Assembly: GCF_036057275.1 (NCBI RefSeq)
Contig: NZ_CP107945.1
Coordinates: 6,510,001 to 6,574,000 of the forward strand
Direction of reading: 5' to 3'
Length of the DNA stretch: 64,000 bases
Origin: Streptomyces sp. NBC_00390
GTDB taxonomy: Bacteria > Actinomycetota > Actinomycetes > Streptomycetales > Streptomycetaceae
Part shown: one piece after another, positions 8,743-14,943 of the stretch
Layout: every line of letters begins with the position of its first letter
Position numbering within the stretch: the stretch's first letter is position 1
Translations under genes and position numbers: made by a program
The notes under the pieces: generated by a model
Databases searched by the model: none
What the model saw: only the letters and a program-made list of their open reading frames with translations
What the model was told of the DNA's origin: nothing

Positions 8743-9351
8743 ATGGATGTGAAACTGCCCGAACTTCCCTTCCCTCTGCGGGCGTACGGGCCCGAGGCCG
8801 ACTGGACGCACGAGGACGGCGTACTGACCGCCTGGGCCGGGCCCCGGCAGGACCGTTTCGTCCCTCCCACCGGCCACGCCCTGGACCCGGCCTCCGACGC
8901 GCCACGCCTGCTCGGCGCACCGGAGGGCGACTTCCAGCTCCTTGCCCGGGCCAAGGTCGGCTTCGCAACCGCCTTCGACGCCGGCGTGCTCTATGTGCAC
9001 GTCAGTGAGAGGGAGTGGGCCAAACTCTGCCTGGAGCTCTCCCCGGACAGGCCCACCGTGTGCACGGTCGTCACCCGCGGTCACTCCGACGACGCCAATT
9101 CCTTCGTGGTGGAAGGCGACAGCGTGTGGCTGCGGGTCAGCCGCACCGGCAAGGCGTTCGCCTTCCACGCGTCGACCGACGGCGAGCAGTGGACCTTCGT
9201 GCGCATCTTCGCGCTGGGCGACGAGGAGCAGGCGGGCGCGGCACTGGTCGGATTCGGGGCCCAGTCGCCGGTCGGGGAGGGGTGTGTGGTGACCTTCGAC
9301 CGCATCGAGTACCGCCCGAGCTGGCCTGCGGGGTTGCGCGACGGGTCCTGA
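8743..9351 (+). CDS. DUF1349 domain-containing protein
   Basis: 202 residues of the DUF1349 beta-sandwich family. Members have a concanavalin-like fold and are cytoplasmic proteins often found beside sugar-metabolism genes. Supporting segments are ADWTHEDGVLTAWAGPRQDRF near the start, DAGVLYVHVSEREWAKLCLE in the middle and VGFGAQSPVGEGCVVTF at the end. The ATG lies 5 bp after the dehydrogenase stop, so the two genes form one transcription unit. A role in carbohydrate or sugar-acid handling is inferred only from family and neighbour. Confidence 0.88.
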   Translation: MDVKLPELPFPLRAYGPEADWTHEDGVLTAWAGPRQDRFVPPTGHALDPASDAPRLLGAPEGDFQLLARAKVGFATAFDAGVLYVHVSEREWAKLCLELSPDRPTVCTVVTRGHSDDANSFVVEGDSVWLRVSRTGKAFAFHASTDGEQWTFVRIFALGDEEQAGAALVGFGAQSPVGEGCVVTFDRIEYRPSWPAGLRDGS

Positions 9352-9352
9352 G

Positions 9353-9378
9353 CAGGGGCACGGTCCACCCCGCCCCTG
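9353..9378 (+). terminator. Short hairpin after the DUF1349 gene
   Basis: CAGGGGC (9353-9359) pairs with GCCCCTG (9372-9378) across a 12-base loop, immediately after the DUF1349 stop. It is a plausible but weak intrinsic terminator. Confidence 0.4.
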
Positions 9379-9505
9379 ACGGAAAACCGGAACTGCTCTG
9401 TGATCGCTCCCCGTTAGGATGGCACCAGACACAGGGGACGGCTCGTGCCGCCGCAAGGGCGGGGATGCGCCATTGAGAACACCGTGATTCCTCGGGGGAG
9501 ACTCG

Positions 9506-10303
9506 TTGCGACGTTCCATCACGCTGCTCTGCGCCGCCGTACTGCTGTGCGCGGGCTGTTCAGGAGACCCGGACAAGGACGCCGCGGACGGTGCCGGGAA
9601 GTCGTCCGCCCCGTCCGCGGACCACGGGCGGGCGGTACGGGCGGCGATCGCCGCGACGGGTCGGACCACCGCCCGGATCGAGAAGAAGATCGAGACGGGC
9701 GACGGCACCAAGACCTACACCATCACGGTGGCCGGCGGATTCGACCTGGCCGCGGACAAGGGCAGGCTCGCCGTCGACCTGCCGGGCGGGGCCATCAGCC
9801 ATCTCGACGAGATCTTCGCGGACGGGGACGTCTACCTGCGAGGCGTGCAGGGGGTGAAGGACACATGGGGCTCGATGCCCCGTGACAAGGCCGAGGGCCA
9901 CTACATGCTGCGCGCGCCGCTCAACGATCCCGAGCACACACTGAAGCAGGTGGCCGCGATGCGCCGGGTCTCGAAGCTCGGCGACGAGAAGGTGAACGGC
10001 GTACCGACGACGCACTACCGCGGCATGATCGACCATGCGACGCTGACGCTGCGTCTGGCGAAGAGCGCGCGGAGCAAGGCCGACGAGATGCGCGATCTGC
10101 TCGGCAGCGAGATCCCCGTCTTCGCGGACGCGTGGGTCGACGGCGAGGGGCGGGCCGTACGCGTGCGCCTGTCGTTCACCAGCAGCGTCAAGTCCGAGGT
10201 GACGATGACCCTGTCGGACTTCGGCAAGCCGGTCACCGCGTCCGCCCCGCCGTCCTCCGAGGTCGTCCCGCTGACCTCGGTGAAGGGTGTACTTCCCGGC
10301 TGA
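9506..10303 (+). CDS. Secreted lipoprotein, LppX/LprG-like fold likely
   Basis: 265 residues. A lipoprotein signal peptide (MRRSITLLCAAVLLCAGC) ends in a lipobox with Cys18, followed by a charged Ser/Asp/Gly linker. The rest has alternating beta-strand character with the GVPTTHYRGMID motif typical of actinobacterial LppX_LprAFG-type lipoproteins, which hold hydrophobic ligands at the outer membrane face. The start is TTG at 9506, preceded by GGGGGAG at good spacing. The gene stands alone. The pseudogene on the opposite strand abuts its stop. Confidence 0.82.
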   Translation: MRRSITLLCAAVLLCAGCSGDPDKDAADGAGKSSAPSADHGRAVRAAIAATGRTTARIEKKIETGDGTKTYTITVAGGFDLAADKGRLAVDLPGGAISHLDEIFADGDVYLRGVQGVKDTWGSMPRDKAEGHYMLRAPLNDPEHTLKQVAAMRRVSKLGDEKVNGVPTTHYRGMIDHATLTLRLAKSARSKADEMRDLLGSEIPVFADAWVDGEGRAVRVRLSFTSSVKSEVTMTLSDFGKPVTASAPPSSEVVPLTSVKGVLPG

Positions 10304-10553
10304 GGCCGGCGTACGCACCAGGACCCGCTGCACGTAGCCCTGTTCCTCGAGCTCCTGCAGAGCCGCCGTGATCCGGTCCCTGCCCTCGGGGAACCTCTCC
10401 GCCAGCGTCCTGATGTCCACCTGGGACCACGTCGGGCAGCGACAGGATGTATGTCGCGAGCTCGATCGCGGTCAGCGACAACTCGGCATGCTGCGCAAGG
10501 TGGTTGCCGACGATCGTGTACCGGTCGGGCTGGTGCTCGCGCACCTGGATCAC
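10304..10553 (-). pseudogene. Frameshifted and truncated HTH DNA-binding protein
   Basis: From a GTG at 10553 the frame reads YTIVGNHLAQHAELSLTAIE, matching the start of a common Streptomyces winged-helix protein (around 250-300 residues when intact). After SLPD one extra base near 10430 moves the homologous continuation VDIRTLAERFPEGRDRI into the next frame, up to YVQRVLVRTP. There the match ends, against the lipoprotein gene. So one frameshift is present and the C-terminal half is missing. Intact relatives usually accompany integrated or plasmid-derived elements, so this may mark an old insertion. Confidence 0.72.
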
Positions 10554-10859
10554 GCCGGTCGTCGTACGGAAAGCGCGCGCGGGGGCGCGTTGAGCTGCTG
10601 CTCAGCGATCAGGGAAGCCCTAACTTCCTCGAGTGGTCAGGCCCTCGATCGGGATTGCGAGTCCCGGCCGGGGGCCGTCGCATGTATGGGGTTGTCGGTG
10701 CCGAGCCCGCCTCGCGAAGTGGCACATGCGCCAGCCCAGTTGGAGCAGATCACCCGAGTGGGTGACTCGCGCGGGTTTGGTCCGGTCGGTTGCTTCTCTC
10801 CCGAGGGTTCTTTGGTCGGGATCTCCCGGAACCCCGCATCCCGGCTATCCGGGTGCCGG
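10554..10859. other. Intergenic stretch with a 16-bp palindrome
   Basis: No gene is supported in these 306 bp. At 10750-10765 the sequence TCACCC-GAGT-GGGTGA has six-base inverted arms around a four-base centre and resembles the symmetric promoter-proximal elements near whiJ/abaA-type regulatory loci. Remains of such genes lie on both sides. A small TGAGC/GCTCA hairpin lies near 10591-10604. Confidence 0.4.
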
Positions 10860-11110
10860 TCACAGCGACGGCGGATCGAGTTCCGCCCGGACCGCTTTGC
10901 ACTGAGGCAGCCCGGCGTTCACGCCCCACCGGTCCGCGAGCGCCCGGCCAGCAGCAGCCCGCGTCCCGATTCCCCCTCCGCCGGGTCCGGGACGACCGGG
11001 ATCCGGTCACCGCGCGACTGCGTCGAGGCCGCCACCACCCCGTCCGCCGCCCACGTCCGTGACTCCAGGAACCCGCACGGACCTGCATCGTGCTCGCCCC
11101 CGGTGCCTGG
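10860..11110 (-). pseudogene. Decayed RsbW-like (HATPase_c_2) ATP-binding regulator fragment
   Basis: Read in shifting frames, the minus strand gives GFLESRTWAADGVV, then DPAEGESGRGLLLAG, then (after a frame change near 10945) ALADRWGVNAGLPQCKAV and AELDPPSL before a stop at 10860. The ESGRGLLL...ALADRWGV...KAVWAELD order is the hallmark C-terminal G-box region of the many Streptomyces serine-kinase-like ATP-binding regulators. At least two frame changes and the loss of the N-terminal half make it non-functional. In other genomes such genes pair with XRE/DUF397 genes (whiJ-like loci). None survives here. Confidence 0.62.
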
Positions 11111-11220
11111 GCCGGTTCGTGCCGCACCTCACACTGCCGTCCGCGGCGGAATGACGCGGTTGCGGTGCGCGTTCACGCCATGGCGGAGGCGGCCTCCGCG
11201 CAACGGACGACCCTGGAGTG

Positions 11221-11943
11221 ATGAAGAAGATGCGCGTCGAGATCTGGAGCGACATCGCATGTCCCTGGTGCTACATCGGGAAGGCACGCTTCGAGCAGGG
11301 ACTCGCGGCATTCGCCCATCGCGACGACGTCGAGGTGGTCCACCGCTCCTTCGAGCTCGACCCCGGCCGGGCCAGGCACGACACAGCTCCGGTGGTCGAG
11401 ATGCTGGCCAAGAAGTACGGCCGCACCCTCGACGAGGCGCGGGCCATGGAGGAGCACGTCGCCTCCAACGCGCGCTCCGAGGGTCTGACGTACCGCACCG
11501 AGGGCCGTGATCACGGCAACACCTTCGACATCCACCGGCTGCTGCACCTGGCCAAGGCCCGTGGCCGCCAGGACCAGCTGCTGGACCTCGCCTACCGGGC
11601 GAACTTCGCGGAGGAGCGGTCCGTCTTCGACCCGGAGGTTCTGGTCACGCTCGCGGTGGAGGCCGGTCTGGACGAGCAGGAGGTCCGGGACGTCCTCGCC
11701 GACGAGACGGCGTACGCCGACGCGGTGCGCGCCGACGAGCGCGAGGCCGCGGAACTCGGCGCGACCGGGGTGCCCTTCTTCGTACTGGACCGCCGCTACG
11801 GGGTCTCGGGCGGCCAGCCCGCCGAGGTCTTCACCAAGGCGCTGGAGCAGGCCTGGCAGGGCCGGGTGATCACCCCGATCGGTACGGACGCGGCCGCCTG
11901 TGACGCCGACGGCGCGTGCGAGGTCCCGCAGGCCACGGCCTGA
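11221..11943 (+). CDS. DsbA-family (FrnE-like) dithiol-disulfide oxidoreductase
   Basis: 240 residues of thioredoxin fold with an inserted helical domain. The active-site motif CPWC is near residues 15-18 (SDIACPWCYIG) and the cis-Pro loop is TGVPFFVLD around residue 180. It lacks a signal peptide, so it acts in the cytoplasm like FrnE of frenolicin biosynthesis and Deinococcus. The C-terminal tail carries two extra cysteines (AACDADGACE), as in FrnE. Starts at 11221 or 11230 are both possible. GGAG at 11215-11218 is better spaced for 11230 (MRVEIW). An aminotransferase-family gene follows on the same strand after 86 bp. Confidence 0.92.
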   Translation: MKKMRVEIWSDIACPWCYIGKARFEQGLAAFAHRDDVEVVHRSFELDPGRARHDTAPVVEMLAKKYGRTLDEARAMEEHVASNARSEGLTYRTEGRDHGNTFDIHRLLHLAKARGRQDQLLDLAYRANFAEERSVFDPEVLVTLAVEAGLDEQEVRDVLADETAYADAVRADEREAAELGATGVPFFVLDRRYGVSGGQPAEVFTKALEQAWQGRVITPIGTDAAACDADGACEVPQATA

Positions 11944-12029
11944 CGGCGGCGGACTGTTGAGCGGCGCTGAACAATGGGCCGCAGCAATTCGTGATTGACC
12001 CGGGCGAGGCCGGACCGCAGGGTGATCTC

Positions 12030-13079
12030 ATGACGATGCTTCAGGCACTGGTCGGTGTCGAGTTCCCGCCCACGACGACGTATCTCAACACGGCGAGCTG
12101 CGGCCGGTTGCCGCGCCGGGCCGTGCGGGCGGTGAGCACGCTCACCGAGGAGCTGGCCGCCGGGCGGCCCGGCGGCGCCGGCGACTACGCCGTGATGAAC
12201 GCCGTACGCGGGTCCTTCGCCCGGATCGCCGGCGTGCACGAGGACCGGGTCGCCTGCGGCGGCTCGGTCGCGGTGCATGTGGGACTGATCGCGGCCTCGC
12301 TGCCACCCGGTGCGGAGGTCCTGTTCCCGGAGGGCGAGTACGCCTCCGTGATCACGCCGTTCGCCGTGCGCGGCGACCTCAAGCTGCGCTACGCGCCACT
12401 GGAGGCCCTGGCCGAGGCGGTACGGCCCGGCACCGCGCTGGTGGCCTTCTCGTCCGTGCAGTCGTCCGACGGCCGGGTCGCCGACCTGGCAGCCGTACGG
12501 GCGGCCGCGGCCGCGCATGGGGCTCGTACGCTCGTCGACGCCAGCCAGTCTGCGGGCTGGCTGCCGCTGGACGCGGGAGCGTGGGACTTCACGGTCACCG
12601 GCGCGTTCAAGTTCCTGCTCTGCCCGCGCGGCGTCTCCTTCCTGACCGTGACGGAGGAGGCGCAGACGTCACTGCCGCCCCTTCACGCCGGGCCCTTCGC
12701 CGGCGAGAGCGAGACGCTGTACGGCCCGATCGAGGAGCTCGCGCACTCGGCCCGCCGCTACGACGAAGCCCCCGCCTACCTCGCGTACAACGCGGCCGAG
12801 CAGTCCCTGGCGCTGCTGGAGGAGATCGGGATCGAGGCGGTCCACGCCCATGACACCGAACTCGCCCGGCAGTTCAGGGCGGGACTTACGGATCTGCGGC
12901 ACGAGCCGCTCCCGGGCGACTCGGCGATCGTCGCCGTACCCGGGCTCGGGGACCGCGTACCCGAGCTGGCCCGCGCGGGCATCGTCGTGGCCGACCGCGC
13001 GGGCAACCTGCGCGCAGCGTTCCACCTCTACAACTCGGCGGCCGACGTGGACCGGGTACTGGACCGCCTGGCCGGCTAG
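12030..13079 (+). CDS. Class V aminotransferase (PLP-dependent, SufS/CsdA-like fold)
   Basis: 349 residues, short for the family. YLNTASCGRLPRR near the N-terminus replaces the usual substrate-loop start. The PLP-site motifs LVDASQSAGWLPLD and TGAFKFLLCPRG (Schiff-base Lys about residue 195) are intact. It is a fold type I enzyme that may be a cysteine desulfurase-like or aminotransferase protein. The substrate is not clear. The ATG at 12030 follows GGGTGA. It ends before a strong hairpin. No sulfur-carrier partner is adjacent, which argues against a dedicated desulfurase. Confidence 0.85.
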   Translation: MTMLQALVGVEFPPTTTYLNTASCGRLPRRAVRAVSTLTEELAAGRPGGAGDYAVMNAVRGSFARIAGVHEDRVACGGSVAVHVGLIAASLPPGAEVLFPEGEYASVITPFAVRGDLKLRYAPLEALAEAVRPGTALVAFSSVQSSDGRVADLAAVRAAAAAHGARTLVDASQSAGWLPLDAGAWDFTVTGAFKFLLCPRGVSFLTVTEEAQTSLPPLHAGPFAGESETLYGPIEELAHSARRYDEAPAYLAYNAAEQSLALLEEIGIEAVHAHDTELARQFRAGLTDLRHEPLPGDSAIVAVPGLGDRVPELARAGIVVADRAGNLRAAFHLYNSAADVDRVLDRLAG

Positions 13080-13195
13080 GCATCGCGATCACGAGCACAG
13101 CCGGCATCTTGCGACCCGCGTCAACGGCAGGCCGGGCGTCGGGAGTCCTTCTGTCCCCGGCGCTCCGACCCTCGAGTGACCCCGCGCAAACGACG

Positions 13196-13229
13196 GCGGC
13201 CCGCACCCCTTGAGGAGGGTGCGGGCCGC
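13196..13229 (+). terminator. 13-bp perfect stem, intrinsic terminator
   Basis: Arms 13196-13208 and 13217-13229 (GCGGCCCGCACCC and its complement) enclose an eight-base loop and are followed by CAAAG. It lies between the convergent aminotransferase and hypothetical genes and could serve both. Confidence 0.75.
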
Positions 13230-13318
13230 AAAGCCGGGCCGGGGAGAGGCGTGTTGCCTTGTCCCCCTCCCGTCAGCCTTCCGATGCCTGGTGGGGTCGA
13301 CCAGACATCAGAGGTCGG

Positions 13319-14023
13319 TCATTCTTGGTAGTTGAGGTTGTTGCCTACCAGGAACTTGGGATAGCCGAACCGTTTCCCGAGTGCGATGAACGCGTCGCGA
13401 CTGTTCCGGTCGATCTCGACGAAGTACGCCTTCATGGCGGACAGGAACAGTCGGTAGCCGAGGTCCGCGCAGGCCTGGGTGACGACCTGCTCCAGCGAGA
13501 ACACCAGACCCGGCAGCGCAGATCCGTAGCCAGGGGTGGTGACCGCGCGTGTCAGGTCGTTCGCGACCGGGCGGATCACCTCAAGGACAGCCTGTCGCAG
13601 GGCCTCGTCCGTCACGGGCCGCGGCGGCGGCGGGACGAACGCCGGGTCGATGCGGCAGACCGCCGCCAGCCAGGCGTCCTCGATCCTCCGCAGCCAGGTA
13701 CGGGCGTTCACACCGTGCTCGGCAGGGTCGAAGCACCCATGTGTGGCGCCGAGCCATACTGTGCGGATCGTCTCGTCCGGCAGCGTGGACTCGGACAGAC
13801 GTCGTACGTCCTGTCCGAGCTGGCACGCACGCGACCGGTCGAACTCCTCAGCCGCCGACGCCGGAAGTCCCAGCCAGAACGCGACCGGCCCGCCCTTGGG
13901 AAGGTAACGCTCAGCGTCTTCCGGGGAGAGCGCGTCTGGGATGTCCCACTTCGAGGTCACCCAGGTCAGCCCGATGTCCTCGAGGCACTCGTACTCGATG
14001 CCTTCGTCGTCGTTTTCTGCCAT
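13319..14023 (-). CDS. Hypothetical protein, candidate immunity protein
   Basis: 234 residues, acidic at the N-terminus (MAENDDEGIEYECLEDIG), soluble, with no signal peptide or membrane segment. No named family is recognised. The start lies 2 bp after the stop of a broken coding remnant (14026-14263) on the same strand, with GGAAGG as ribosome site spanning that stop. A short orphan gene placed directly behind the C-terminal tail of a probable toxin cassette fits an immunity gene retained after its toxin decayed. That role is inferred from arrangement only. Confidence 0.6.
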   Translation of the reverse strand: MAENDDEGIEYECLEDIGLTWVTSKWDIPDALSPEDAERYLPKGGPVAFWLGLPASAAEEFDRSRACQLGQDVRRLSESTLPDETIRTVWLGATHGCFDPAEHGVNARTWLRRIEDAWLAAVCRIDPAFVPPPPRPVTDEALRQAVLEVIRPVANDLTRAVTTPGYGSALPGLVFSLEQVVTQACADLGYRLFLSAMKAYFVEIDRNSRDAFIALGKRFGYPKFLVGNNLNYQE

Positions 14024-14025
14024 GG

Positions 14026-14263
14026 TCAGCCTTCCAGGTAGGCGCTGTAGACGACGAACTTGTCCGTGTGTGGCTTCCCCACGTACTTCAGCTTGATGAT
14101 CACGGTGGTTCCGGCGGGAACCTTCTGCGGCCCGTTCCTCACCCACTTCTTCCCGAGGGAGCTGCCCAGGCCTCCGACGGTCCAACGGATCGTCTTCAGG
14201 TCCCCTCCCTGGACGGAAGCCGATCTTCTTTCCGATTCTCTGGGCCTGCTTGGTCTTCCAGGC
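14026..14263 (-). pseudogene. Remnant of a toxin-like C-terminal cassette
   Basis: One frame reads AWKTKQAQRIGKKIGFRP right after an in-frame TAA at 14266-14264. The continuation with coding character (DLKTIRWTVGGLGSSL, KKWVRNG, VIIKLKYVGKPHTDKF, ending YLEG and a stop at 14026) lies in another frame. So a frame change occurs around 14200-14215 and the 5' part is gone. The Lys/Arg-rich composition resembles nuclease-type C-terminal toxin modules. No specific family is recognised. It is immediately followed by the candidate immunity gene. Confidence 0.5.
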
Positions 14264-14510
14264 TTACAGCTCGTCCGCTCTGGAAAACCTGCTCGATCCG
14301 TGGTCGGGGCGCATCAGGTCGTCCCGCTGTCGGCACCTTGGCTGAGGTCCAGGCACACCTCGGTCAGAAGGACCCCACTCGCCACCGGCCAGGCCGCACC
14401 CGGCTGCGGGAGGCCATTGGTGGCACATGCCACGGACGAGAGGCCCCACCAGAAATCAATCCAGCGGGGCCTCTCAAGTGTTATCCCGTGTGCCGAGATG
14501 GTTGCTCCGG
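14264..14510. other. Non-coding gap with a 10-bp stem hairpin
   Basis: No gene is supported. GAGAGGCCCC (14438-14447) pairs with GGGGCCTCTC (14466-14475) around an 18-base loop, 36 bp beyond the end of the 14511-14942 gene. It probably terminates the toxin-immunity transcript. The remainder looks like eroded coding DNA without a consistent frame. Confidence 0.5.
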
Positions 14511-14942
14511 CTACCGCAACTTCGAAGAAGCGTGCCGGAGCCGCTCCCGCATATCCGGTTCCACGACTTCCGAATGAACCATCTCGTGAAGAAGATTCTC
14601 CACGGCTTCGGAGTCGAAGCCTGGGTGCTCAACCATCTCTACCACCCATGGAACAGTTAGTCGCATCCAATGGGTGCGACCTGAATTCCAGGCTGATGTC
14701 ACCGTCAGTTCGATCAGCTTCTCAGGTGAGGTACCGCCTTTGGTGAGGGACTCCCCTGCACGGGAAAATTCACTAAGGCATTCGGAGAAATCCCGCTCCA
14801 TGAAAGGCCACATGGGAACGAACCGTGAACCCTCAAGGGTTGCTCGCCCGTCCTCTTTAGTGCCCACACCTATCTCACCGCCGGGCATTATGCCAATCCA
14901 TGCCCCATCGCCGCGATAGATCAGAGGAATCCATTCGCCCAT
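14511..14942 (-). CDS. Hypothetical protein, likely immunity protein for the adjacent toxin
   Basis: 143 residues, acidic, soluble, starting MGEWIPLIYRGDGAWIG. The ATG lies one base after the toxin stop, with GGGGGTGA overlapping that stop as ribosome site. A TTG ten codons upstream is a weaker alternative. Codon choice differs from the neighbours: codons such as ATA, CTA, ACT, AGT and GTT are visible and local GC is clearly lower. A small, compositionally foreign gene directly behind a polymorphic-toxin C-terminus is the classical position of the cognate immunity gene. No family name is recognised. Confidence 0.68.
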   Translation of the reverse strand: MGEWIPLIYRGDGAWIGIMPGGEIGVGTKEDGRATLEGSRFVPMWPFMERDFSECLSEFSRAGESLTKGGTSPEKLIELTVTSAWNSGRTHWMRLTVPWVVEMVEHPGFDSEAVENLLHEMVHSEVVEPDMRERLRHASSKLR

Positions 14943-14943
14943 T

